From assembly GCF_011745365.1 (NCBI RefSeq), contig NW_024468909.1:6820001-6884000 (forward strand): 64,000 nt of DNA. The letters run 5' to 3'. This DNA comes from Cryphonectria parasitica EP155. Taxonomy: Eukaryota > Ascomycota > Sordariomycetes > Diaporthales > Cryphonectriaceae. The notes beneath the pieces are model-generated. The model saw only the letters and a program-made list of their open reading frames with translations. It searched no databases and was not told the origin of the DNA. Position numbers and translations under genes: made by a program. This document shows, in pieces, positions 1 to 10,068 of this stretch (positions are counted from its first letter, which is position 1; every line of letters begins with the position of its first letter).

Positions 1-1081
1 AACCAAGTTCCAACATTTGGCAGTTTTTTTTAGCGAGTGCCCAGGTAGACGGTGTCTTGATTATGGTGGTGAGAGCTCAAGGCCTAGTTGTTTACTGTGG
101 TGTAGTGTCTGCTAGACGAACCTGTCTGATGGGATGGTTCATTGTCTGCATAAAGACTGAACGAACACTCGCAGTGGGACGTATGGCCACAATAGCGGCG
201 GCCGCGGCGGCAGCAGCAGCAGAGCCAGATTATCCCCAAAGAAAAGATTATTTTTTGATGGTGCTGCATGATTTTGTTTGTTCCACCTCTCTAACGAGGA
301 TGTCAATGCCAATCGCCGTCAAGGAGACGTTGTCGAGTGACTCATTTGGACAGTAATCATATATATATGCGCGGATATGAATTGATTTGTTGGGGTCCGA
401 GCCACTATTCACCCTTCTAGGGAGACCAGTGGCGTACAGAAACCCTCCCTGCGGATCCGGATGCCCTCCCCAATCCTCTGTACCCTTTTCAATATGTCTG
501 GGGAGGTCCACTGCTGGGTGCCTGCCCTTTAAATAAATAGCAGTAAAGTACGCGCAATAAAAGCTTCCGCTGGCTTGCGCAAGTCTGTTCATGATCCACC
601 CACCTACTTGTAAAACGACAAGAAAATAGAAAACGATAGTAAGGGGTGTGCAATACGACCTGGCTACGTCCATAAGCATTCGTTAAATCAGAAGTCGTCG
701 CTTAATGGGTCTGGGAAAATTTATTCCATCCGAAGAGCTCTGTTCTTCGTCCCTTTGAGAAGACTCGCCGAAGCTGCGAATTTTATCGAGAAGGTGACTG
801 CGGAAATAGCGTTGATCAGTTAAGCACGACTTTAGTTTGCATATACTCAGATACTGTCGAAAAAGAATAGGGTAAACACAAATATTTGTCTCTCTCTCTC
901 TCTCTCTCTCTTTTAATTAAAAAAGAAAAAGCATATTTCTATATGCTTTTAACACCCACCCCCCCTAGAAGAATAAAAGGCAGGACAATGGGGGAAATGG
1001 GAAAGATGAAAACGGGAGAGGGGGGGTGGGTGGGGGGAAAGACATCCAGAGAAGGGGAGGGAAAACGGAATGGTAACAAAA
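1..1081. other. Left-edge spacer without a supported gene
   Basis: No recognisable protein is encoded here. The longest open frame, on the minus strand at 248-679, has one hydrophobic stretch but no family motif and no splice pattern linking it to other exons. The stretch contains a GCG/GCA run near 197-221, a (TC)11 microsatellite and a purine/G-rich block at about 1010-1065. The right end is the 3' flank of the minus-strand RFTS gene. Confidence 0.5.
889..910. repeat. (TC)11 microsatellite
   Basis: A perfect TC dinucleotide run of 22 bases lies in the 3' spacer of the RFTS gene. Several similar pyrimidine runs occur elsewhere in the window. Confidence 0.95.
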
Positions 1082-3374
1082 TCACAGTTCATTTAATAGT
1101 ATGAACAAAAGCTGCGAGACATGGCTGCTATCCGGCCGAATAGGAAGAAAGAGATGAAATATACGTACTTGATAGGCAGGTGACCTCTGGTTCCTTCAGT
1201 AAGGGCGAGGTTCACTTTCTCAGCGCGGCTCTCGTGGTCTTTGAAATGCTTGGCGATCAGGTCCCTTCCATCCGCCTCTTCAGCGGAGCGAACGATATAA
1301 TTACAGCCGTCCTCTTCGCATTTCCAGGTGCCATTGGGACCACTCGGAGACATGGATGGTATCTTGTCGGTATGAACAACAATTTTCATAGTCTCTTTGA
1401 AGATTGACGGTGGTGGACGCGAGGTTATCGATACACTCGGAATCTCTGACTCATCCTCTTCGCTGCTATCGATGACTGCGTCCTCCTCTTCATCTTCGTT
1501 CTCGTCAGTGTCATGATAATTTGAAGTTTTGCTCTGTTTGGGGGGCCGGCCCTCTTCATCGTCGTCGTCATCACCATCATCGTCGTACGCGATTGGCCTC
1601 TTGACACCAGTAGTAGGTCGCAGGCCAGAGATCCGAGGTGTTCCAGGATAGTGCTTGCCAGCGTGGGACGGAGACGAGGCGACAGGAGGTATGCGAGCCT
1701 TAGGAACTCCCGAGTGCTTGCTCTTCTTCCGCCGGACAAGCTTGGATGCCACGTTCTCTGCTGTCACGTGCTCGGGTCTCCAGGGCTTGTCGCGGTGCTC
1801 CTTAAGCCACAGGAAAAAGGGACTCTTATACCACTTAGAAGGAAGACTTGCGGCAAGTTGCTTCGCATAAAAGTGAGTGACTTCGCTGGCCATGGGGTAT
1901 AGCATAGAGCATTTGAGATACAATTTCGAATGCACGGTGTTATGCTTGACTTTCCTTACATCCCCGCCAACGTCCGCTAATATTTCCTCTACAAGCTCCT
2001 TGAGCTGGTGCACGGGATCCTGTGGCACTTCGTTCGATGGTTTATCAGCTTGTTCGATCGCTGAAGGAGTGGTGCTTTCCGCTGGAGAGATGGGGGGCGG
2101 CGGAGTAGGGGCAAACGGTACCCGCGCTGGTAGAGGGGGGTGAATAGGTGTTTCAGTCCGAGTGGTTGATGACGGCCATCGAGTCGCAACCTGCCCCTTG
2201 ATATCAGCCTCTTGGCTCTGCCTGCTTGCGCGAGACTTGCTTCGTCGGGTACGATCTGACTCTATTGGCGATATATGCAGAGGGAGCTGATGGGTATCGT
2301 CTTGGAGCTCTTGTTTGGTTATAGCATCTGGGGAGGAGCTTGGTTCCTTAGCAGATGGCTCGAGCACCTTCTTCGTAGCCACATCCACTAACTTCCTGAC
2401 AATATCCTGATAAACTATTAGCAATGCTATAGCAAACATGCGAGAGCGGCGTTCGTACTTTGTTCATGCTAGACATCCATTTCGCAAAAGACGTTCCATT
2501 CCATTGAAAGTCCAAGGCTTTGGAAAAGTGGGCGAGAAGGAAGGATGCATGTTTTCGACAGCGGTCTTTGGCTTCCAAGAGCGTAACACCATCGCCCACT
2601 TTAACGGCGTACTTGTTCGGGATCAGTATCCTAGTAAATACTCGGTTGGACTTGCAAAATACATACCTGAAACAATAAGTCATCAATAGGCAACTGCTGC
2701 CATGTAGCCCGTTTGCTCTTGGCCGCCCACTTCTGTGCGTCTTCATAGGCGAATAGCACCGAGTAGTAGAGGTCTATCCCCTCGCAGACAGTCTCATACA
2801 TCGATTCATACTCAGGAGCAGGGTTGATCTCGAACCACCCCGTCTTCCCAGCTGCCCATATGCTCGTCGGCCCATTGCTGATGGCATACATCGTGCTCGA
2901 TGGGATTTCAATATAAGTATCCTTCAAAGCATAATTACGCACTGGAAAGAAGAAAAACTGCAGTTAGCAAAGATATAGCCAAATATATCAGTATCTTCGG
3001 AAGAGGAGGCACATACAGCATTGCTTTTGATCTGGCTCTGCCATATCGACATCAAGCTTTCCTCGAATAACAAAAGGGCCCTCGAGATCAACATTACAGA
3101 CGTTGGCAATGTCAAGCTGACCCGTTGTCTCGTTCTTATGGTAGACGACGGCATCGTTCAGCACGAAGCAGATCCAACTGTCGGAATGCTGCCCAGGCTT
3201 GACGGGTTTGAGCACGTGTGTTTCAGGAAGGTATTGAATGTGACTGAGGTCGACTGAAGCGACAGTGGAATTCGATGCGCGTCTCGGACGACCTCGAGGG
3301 CGCCCTGGACCGCGCGGACGACCTGGACCGCGCGGACGACCTGGACCGCGGGACCTCCCTGGCGGACGACCCAT
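1082..3374 (-). CDS. RFTS (DNMT1 replication-foci)-domain chromatin protein with AT-hooks
   Basis: Five exons on the minus strand, 3374-3017, 2941-2667, 2611-2459, 2406-1169 and 1124-1082, join in phase to give about 688 residues. The N-terminus is an AT-hook-like array of GRPRGP repeats, which suggests binding to the minor groove of AT-rich DNA. Exons 1-3 resemble the RFTS domain of DNMT1 and of fission-yeast Raf2: a WICFVLNDAVVYHK strand, then a TGWFEINPAPEYESMYE segment matching the YILMEPSEEY part of the family. The middle is acidic and low in complexity. Near the C-terminus is a CEEDGC...HFKDH zinc-finger-like motif. Proteins of this kind act in heterochromatin and H3K9 methylation complexes (Raf2 in yeast, proposed counterpart DIM-7 in Neurospora), but orthology is inferred only. 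There is no methyltransferase catalytic domain. The last acceptor is uncertain by 3 bases (TAG or CAG near 1125-1130). Confidence 0.75.
3305..3351 (-). repeat. 18-base tandem repeat encoding the AT-hook array
   Basis: An 18-base unit beginning CTGGACCGCG is repeated about 2.6 times on the plus strand. Read on the minus strand in the first exon of the RFTS gene, each unit encodes the hexapeptide GPGRPR. The array can expand or contract by six residues without breaking the frame, so copy number may vary between strains. Confidence 0.85.
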
Positions 3375-4146
3375 GGTAGGTGAGGCTCAAATGTGCGAGA
3401 TCAAAGGCGGCGTCGGCGGTGCGGCGTCGGCGGTAGGCACGGTTTAGGATTGGAAGGCAAGTCGACAACCGATGAGATGCGAGAGAAAGCTTTGGATCCG
3501 TGGATGTAGCAATGAAGAAAGGCGCGGTTGGGGAGTGGAAGGCGAAATGGGTTGTAACGAAAGAGGTGGAAGTTGTGTGTGTGTGATCACAAGGTGGGAA
3601 TGGGGAAACGCGACCGCGAAATGTAGCACCGCGGCAGTAAAGAGGTCCATATAGTGGGCGGTTGCTGCAGGGAGTCAGTCTGTAGTACATGCCTTGTTGT
3701 ACTGAGTACCTGACTTGGAATCCAAATCCCCCCAGGATTAAGCAGCGCAGTAGCCTTGTACCCCACATTGTACAAGTACATACTACTTATGACAGAGTCT
3801 CCACTCCTAACGGTACCTTGCACTATGTAGTCTTCGCAGCTTGAGACAGGCGCCCAATCGATAAGCAGCCTCCCTGTCAACGCCCGCGCTCCAACAATTC
3901 AATTCCCTGCAAAGAAAATCCGCGCGCAGAACTGCAGGTCCTGCAGGTGGCTGCATTCCCTCTCTTCTTTTCCTTGCCTCCTCTTTTCCTTTTTCTTCTT
4001 TTTGTCTTTTCTCTCTCTCCCCCCCAGCTTTCCTCTCAGTCCTATTGTCGCCTTGGCCTTTCCTGTTCATCAGTCTTGTACTTTGACTCTCTTCTCGCCC
4101 CGAGAAGGGTAGGCTGAGCCTTATGAAGGCAAGGCGATTTCTCAAG
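3375..4146. promoter_or_regulatory. Divergent intergenic region between the RFTS gene and PUS4
   Basis: This 772-base region holds the 5' flanks of two genes pointing away from each other. It contains a cluster of GTAC/TACTAC motifs (about 3682-3790) and a pyrimidine-rich tract of CTTTTC/TCTCTC type (about 3955-4035) just upstream of the PUS4 start. No TATA box stands out. Shared regulation is possible, but the sequence does not show it. Confidence 0.5.
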
Positions 4147-5717
4147 ATGGCGACAGAAAGTGTTCTCGACGGCGTCTTCGGTAAGCCCAGCTCCAAGCTC
4201 CCAAATGGGATCTTCTCGATTCTCTATCCCACTGCCAGGCTCACTACCAATGACGAATGTCCCAATAAGCCACTACTGACCCTGCTTCGCATCTTGGGGG
4301 GGAAACAGCCATCAACAAGCCCTACGGCATGTCCTCCGCCCAGGTCATCCGTGACTGCAAGACTTACTTCAACCCCTCCGTCCTCTTCCAACCCATGCTC
4401 GCGCAGATGCGCGCTGACCGCGCCAAGGAGGACCGCTATCAGCAGCGCCGACGACGAAAGGTCAAGCAGGCTATTGAGGTCAAAATGGGCCACGGCGGCA
4501 CCCTGGATCCCATGGCTACGGGCGTGCTGATCCTGGGTGTCGGCAAGGGCACCAAGGCCCTACAAGGCTTTCTAGGCTGCACCAAGACGTACGAGACGGT
4601 GGTGGTCTTTGGGGCGTCGTCCGACTCGTACGACCGGTGCGGACACCTCCTCAAGAAGAGACCGTACGATCACATCACGCGCGAGAAGGTAGAGGAGGCC
4701 CTCGACTCATTCCGCGGGACCTACCAACAGATGCCCCCCCTCTTCTCGGCCCTCAAGATGGAGGGAAAGCCCTTGTACGAGTATGCGCGCGAGGGCAAGC
4801 CGATCCCGCGCGAAATCCAGACCAGGGAGGTCACCGTCACCGATGTCGAGATTTTGGAGTGGTATGAACCCGGCACGCACGAGCACCACTGGCCTACGCA
4901 GGAGGCCACCGCCGCGGAGAAGCAGTACGCCGAGCAGCTGTGGCGTGTCGAGAAGCAGCAGGTCGAAGGCAAGAAGATGACGGAGGAGGAGGAAGAGGCC
5001 GACACCCAGGCGATCGCGGAGCACAACGATCTCAAACGCAAATTCGAGGAGAGGCAGGATGAGCTGGTCGTTGAGCGCCAGTCCAAGAAGAATAGGAATA
5101 AGCAGCAGAATCAACAAGCCAACGGCGAAGCCACGTCCCCCGTTATGTCCGGTGCCCTGGGCGAGCTGCCGCCCAAGGGCAAGGGTTCCGACCTCGTCCC
5201 GCCCGTCACCCCCGGCACGCCACCGCCATGGAAGGACAAGGGCCCCCCAGCCGTCAGGATACGCATGACGGGTACCTCTGGCTTCTACGTCCGGTCGTTC
5301 GCGCACGACCTGGGCGAGAAGGTGGGATCGGCTGGTCTGATGGCGGAGCTGGTGCGCAATCGGCAGGGCGACTTCGTGCTGGGGACCGAGAACTGCCTCG
5401 AGTACGACGACCTAGCCAAGGGCGAGGACGTGTGGAGCCCGAAGCTCAAGGACATGCTGCGGAGGTGGAACCAGCCTGGCGGCATCAAGGGTGGGGAGAA
5501 GGAGGCACAGCAGAAAGTCGGCGAGGAGGAGGAGGCGGCAGCGGCAAAGAAGGGGAAGAGCAGGGCTGAGAGCCCCCAACGGTCAACATCTCCCAAGGCT
5601 GAGAGCACCTCTAAGCAGGCAGAGGAGGAGGCCGGAACCGAGACTACGTCACAAGCAGCAAGCCCCAAGGCCGACAGCAGTTCCAAGACGGAGCCGGACG
5701 CTGCGCTCCCTGCTTAG
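4147..5717 (+). CDS. PUS4: tRNA pseudouridine-55 synthase (TruB/Pus4 family)
   Basis: Two exons, 4147-4180 and 4309-5717, give about 480 residues. The 128-base intron starts GTAAGC and ends CAG, and joining it produces GVFAINKPYGMSSAQVI, the conserved TruB N-terminus. The enzyme isomerises U55 to pseudouridine in the T-loop of tRNAs. The catalytic motif GHGGTLDPMATGVL is present with the nucleophile at about Asp78. The downstream RGTYQQMPPLFSALKMEGK and GTSGFYVRSFAHDLG motifs are also present. An insertion of roughly 100 charged residues (about 205-325) splits the catalytic domain, and the C-terminus is an Ala/Ser/Glu/Lys-rich tail with SPKAE-type repeats. The start was set at 4147. An ATG at 4123 is in frame but adds eight residues before the usual beginning. 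Confidence 0.93.
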
Positions 5718-6259
5718 GCGAGTGATGAGTCTTGGGTGTCTCTCGCATGAGCGGCGGCAGCGGCAACAGTGAAGTTGCCCTATTTTATGACAACGATCAC
5801 CCCCAGTAATCTTGTTGAAAATACCACCAAATTCCTTAATGCACGCACTTCTCCTCTTGTTGGGCTGGCAGCGAAGGAAAGCTAATCTTCTGCTTCCACA
5901 ATACTTCGCAAGTCTTGAACAAGAGTGCAAATTGAAGAAAGGAAGAAGGAAGCCCCCTCGACTCCGGAAATGCATTCTTTTGCTACATGACCAACTGATC
6001 GCGTAGTGTGCGATTATCATCCATTGTCCTAACGTTTTTCCAACTCCATTCAACGCCTTGATACCATGTATCCAATCTATGCAAGTCTCGTCACGTCGTA
6101 AATCGTCGGGGCCGCAGTAGAGGTATCAACCCAATTCGCGCTTGCTGGGGAAGAAAGGGGGGGGGGGGGAAATAAAGGTAATGCAGCTGAAGCATCGAAA
6201 ACCAAAACCATCATCTTCTCATCATCACCACGACTCCCACCCCCGGTCAAATTATAATA
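5718..6259. other. Convergent 3' spacer between PUS4 and SEC2
   Basis: The region contains the 3' ends of two convergent genes and no supported coding sequence. A run of 13 G lies at 6157-6169. Confidence 0.6.
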
Positions 6260-7234
6260 TCATCTGCGCTCCTCCAGCTCGTTTATAACGACCTCCTCTT
6301 TCAGGAGGTTTCTCGCCCTCTCGATCCTCCCCATGGCGCTCTCCAGCCTTTGCAGCCGGCGCCCCTTGTCCTTGTCCCTCCTCTCCAGCTCCCCGACTCT
6401 CTCCTCCAGCTGGGCGCGCGCCCTCCGCTCTGTGGCGACCATCTCATTGGCCTGCTCAAATAGGGTGACGCTCAGCTCCTCGACCTCACGGCTCGTGTCG
6501 TTCAGCTTTCCTTCCGCGGCGAGGCGCATGCCATGCTCCCTTGTCAGGGCATCCAGCAGGTCATCGGTGGAGGGGGGCGGAGAGGCGCCCGGCGTGTAGG
6601 AGAGAGTCTGGCCGCTCGAGAGGGACAGGGACAGCGGGGACTTGGGGGTCAGCAGGGCCGAGGTGCTATAACCCTTGGCGTGGCTCGGAGCGACGCCTCC
6701 GCTCGGGGGCGGGGTCGGGAGTAGGTTGGAGGTGCTGTAGCTCTGCTGGTGGCCCGGATTCGGCACCGCCTTCAGGTTGGGTGTGGACTTGCGGCTCAGC
6801 AGGGCGGAGATCCTGTTGGTGGCCGCGGTGGCGAAGCTCGAGACGCCGGCAGAGGGGCTCCCGGTGATGAGTCTTGGCGGCGAGGTCGGGGTCTGCACTG
6901 TGGGTGTCTGTGGTGTGACGCTGCCTTGACGCTCCCTCTGCAGGTCCCTGCGCAGCGTCGATAGCTCGTCCTCATAGTCGGCCCAGCGGTCGACGGCGGC
7001 GGTGGCCTTGGTATTGAGCAGGCGGATTTGGGCCTGCAGCTCGTCAATCTGGCGCTGGGCGGCGTGGAGAGCGGCTGCGGTAGTCGTCTCGTCGGCGTCG
7101 TGACCAGCCAGGGAGGAGTTGGCAGTCGGGTTGAAGGTGAGGGAGAGGTCGTTGCCGCATTTTGGACAACACGGAATTGTGCTAAGCCGTGGTGGTGGTA
7201 GGACCGGCATGGTAAGGGTCATGGTGCTTGACAT
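6260..7234 (-). CDS. SEC2: Sec2-type Rab guanine nucleotide exchange factor
   Basis: A single exon encodes about 324 residues, starting MSSTMTLTMPVLPPPRLS. An N-terminal PCCPKCGNDLSL segment has a CxxC knuckle and is followed by a coiled coil (DELQAQIRLLNTKATAAVD). The middle is Ser/Pro-rich and disordered, with a duplicated phrase (YSTSNLLPTP and YSTSALLTPK). The C-terminal coiled coil holds LFEQANEMVATERRARAQ, the diagnostic Sec2p/Rabin8 helix that opens the nucleotide pocket of Sec4/Rab8 on secretory vesicles. The protein therefore probably acts in polarised exocytosis at hyphal tips. It is much shorter than yeast Sec2 (759 residues) and lacks the long C-terminal regulatory tail. A frame open upstream to 7324 adds 30 residues unlike the rest, so the inner ATG is preferred. 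Confidence 0.85.
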   Translation of the reverse strand: MSSTMTLTMPVLPPPRLSTIPCCPKCGNDLSLTFNPTANSSLAGHDADETTTAAALHAAQRQIDELQAQIRLLNTKATAAVDRWADYEDELSTLRRDLQRERQGSVTPQTPTVQTPTSPPRLITGSPSAGVSSFATAATNRISALLSRKSTPNLKAVPNPGHQQSYSTSNLLPTPPPSGGVAPSHAKGYSTSALLTPKSPLSLSLSSGQTLSYTPGASPPPSTDDLLDALTREHGMRLAAEGKLNDTSREVEELSVTLFEQANEMVATERRARAQLEERVGELERRDKDKGRRLQRLESAMGRIERARNLLKEEVVINELEERR

Positions 7235-8824
7235 CTTGTACGTGAAGAGATAGATGGTGTTGCTGCCCGTGGGCTGGTCGTTTGGGTGATAGTAGATTGG
7301 TCGAGGGCCCGCAAGGGGTGACAAAGGAGAGGGGGTCTGGGTATTATGGAGTTGCTGTCGATGATGGTGGTGTTTCCCCGGCTGGTTTGCTTGTTATAAA
7401 AGGAAAAGGTGAGACTGTCGCGTGGCACTGGCACTGCGGCCGTCCAGACTCGGTCTCAATTTTGTCTTTGGACGGTGACGGTGGCGTTGGCGTTGGAATG
7501 AACATGTGGGTGTAGTATTCTCCTGTGCTGACGGGGCCTCACCCCCTCCTTCGCGTCACTGGTCGAATCGTGTCGTTTTCGTCGCTGCCGTGGCTGCTCA
7601 TTCACCACATCATGGAGTAAAGGACTGAGCAGAAGAGGACGAAGATCAATTGCATCGTGTTCGTTCGTGCGTTGAGTGTGTTTGTCGTCTTTGGTGCCTG
7701 ACCGGAGGGACTCGGACCAACTGGAAGTTGGAGATAAAAATAAAAATAAAGAACAAAAGGGCAGCATTTAGGTTGTCCAGGGGTTGAGTTAGCAAGGCTG
7801 GGGAGGCGGAGGGAGGGCTGCCCTGTGTAGGGATGCCAGGTGCTAGGCTCTTGGATTCTGGGGCCCTGAACCCCAAGGGTCTACAGGGGTCTGTAGCGCC
7901 TGGCGAGATGCAGGATGTACGCTCCACGCTCCGTAGTCATCATCCAATTCAGCGGAGAACTGCGCCCCGCACCCTCTTTCTGGGCCTAAGCCCCTGGTTC
8001 CCTGCCCCTGGCGCGTGTGTGCCTTGGATAGTACTATGGTGTTGCCTCTGCTGTACGTACTTACCCAGTGACATGTATGGCATATATTTTGGGGCTCAAG
8101 CCCTGTCATTCAACTCTGGACGATTTCAAAACAATTCAAGGGTCAAGATGTGCCCACCACAAACGGAGACAACAACAGCATCGCTTTCGCGAGCAAAGTG
8201 CCGACAATTCTAATTTTCTCCATCCGTGGTCCATCAAAAATCTACATGTCCAATTGACTGGTCGTGTGGCCACTGCCAATTTTTCTCGTTGCAAGGGATC
8301 AGCGCTGCGGCTTGATTATCAGCCGTTGATCTTCAGGCACAAGAATGCAACCTTGAAAAAGGGAGAGAGGGCTCAGAGACTCAGTCAGTCTCGGTCTCGG
8401 AGTTTAAAATCTGCGACAAAGCCTTCCCCTTCCTCTCTTCCTCTCTTTTCACACACAGGAAGGGAGAGCGCCACGCTGGCACCAAAGCTGGCACCAAGCT
8501 GAGGCCATCACGTCTATCTCTTCTCATCTGAAACCCGAACCTGATCATGCGGCTGCTGCTTGTCCGTTCATCGTACCATTCTTGCCCCGACAGGGCACCA
8601 TTGACTACGGGTCTGGAACAGCTGTCATTGTTTCACAATATTCCTCGGCTCTGAAGGGAAAAGACAAGTGTGAGGGAGGCAGACAGCAACGCAAGAGAAG
8701 ATGGAGAAGAGACGAGTGTAGTCAAAATAAGATGAGATGCGATGTCAGGTTCACTACGGAGGAAGAAAAGACGAACGTGTTCATGTCCAGGCCATAACTG
8801 AGCAGGGACACAAGCAACTTTTAT
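7235..8824. other. Spacer between SEC2 and the aldo/keto reductase
   Basis: About 1.6 kb holding the 5' flank of SEC2 and the 3' flank of the reductase, both on the minus strand. Short open frames exist, the longest being 126-144 codons around 7833-8502, but none shows a domain, biased codon use or splice logic. No RNA gene or repeat family was recognised. Confidence 0.5.
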
Positions 8825-10068
8825 CTAGCCGTTCAGCTGAGCCTCAAGGGCGCCACCGTACCGAGCCCCAGCAACCGGTAAGGCGTCCAATATCTTTCGA
8901 ATCTCAGCCAGGTCCTCCTCGCTCAGCTGCACATCTGTGCAGTTTTGGACCACCTGCTCGACCTTGCTTGCACCTGGCAGCGGGAGGATCTTCTTTCCCT
9001 GGTATTTCGTCCACGCGATCGCCACGGCAGCGAGCGGCAGCCCTTTGCGGTCGGCGATCTGCTTGACCGCATCGACCAGCTTGAGGTTCTGACTGAACAC
9101 ATCAGGCTGAAACCGTGGGAACCGGAGGCGCGCGTCGGTCGGATCCATATCCTCCCGCCTGCTGATCTGCCCTGTGAGAAAGCCACGGCCGACGGGGCTG
9201 TAGGCGACGATGGGAATGTCGACTATGAATCCTCTTGTCAATATTGATTCACCAGCAGTCGAGAAGAGCTTCTATCCATCTTTGAAAAGGGACAGTCACA
9301 CTTACGCTCCTCACATGCATCTACGATGCCGTTCGTCAGGGGATCTGTTGTGAATAGGCTCAGCTCGATCTCTACCGCCGCGATCTCCGTGATCTTTGCA
9401 GCCCGGCGGATCGTCTTCTCGCTGACCTCGCTCAGCCCGACGCCCCCAATCTTGCCCTCCGACACCAGCGCGGCCAGTGTGCCGACGCTCTCCTCGATGG
9501 GCACCTTGGGGTCCACTCGGCCCATCTGGAACACGTCAATCTTCTTGCACCCGTCAAGGACCCTGAGCGCGGTGTCGACCGCCGCGCGGATCGCCTCAGG
9601 GCTCCCCGTCGGCGTGAACGTCGACATGTCGTACGCGCCCTTGATGGAAAGGACAACCTTGTCTGCGTCCTCTGGGTACTGGCTGAAGTAGTACTTCAGC
9701 AGGTGCAGCGAGTTGTGGTCTGGGCTGCCGTAGAAGAGGCCCTGGGCAGAAAAGAAACCTGGTTAGAGCTGTCTGTCTCTCTGCCTCTGGGTGTGTGTGT
9801 TTATGTGTGTTTATGTGTGACACAAGAGGGCCTGCTCTCTTACCCCGTTCCAGAAGTTTGCGCCATGCTCGAGCGATGCCTTCATCACCTTAGCTGCTGC
9901 TGGGAGGTCCAGCTTCTTCCATGGAAAGGTGAGACCTGCTAGTGGTGTCAGCTCGTGGTCATCATCATCAGAACGTTACCAAGGCCACCAGGTAGGGTGT
10001 GACTTGCTCATCATGCCAAAGCCGACGGGGCCGACCGCCTTGCCGGCGATGGTGATCTGGGAAGCCAT
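8825..10068 (-). CDS. Aldo/keto reductase, pyridoxal-reductase-like
   Basis: Four minus-strand exons, 10068-10008, 9935-9844, 9741-9306 and 9222-8825, give 328 residues. The TIM-barrel hallmarks are GPVGFGMMSLTFP at the N-terminus, the HGANFWNGGLFYGSPDHNS block with the catalytic Tyr, VVLSIKGAYD with the Lys, and LDIPIVAYSPVGRGFLTG plus LPLPGASKVEQV (correct residues: LPLPGASKVEQVVQNC) near the C-terminus for NADPH binding. Where most reductases carry catalytic His in an xHRxD motif, this protein reads FQMGRVDPKVP. The same region is also altered in yeast-type pyridoxal reductases, so reduction of pyridoxal or a similar small aldehyde with NADPH is the best guess. The first intron begins GCAAGT and ends CAG. 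No GT donor in that stretch keeps the frame, so it is read as a GC-AG intron. Confidence 0.88.

Noticed and set aside
248..679. 143-codon minus-strand frame with one hydrophobic segment
   Set aside because: No family motif, no linked exons and no composition typical of the coding regions nearby.
8068..8502. 144-codon plus-strand frame in the spacer before the reductase
   Set aside because: No motif or splice logic; Ser/Arg-rich translation of spacer DNA.
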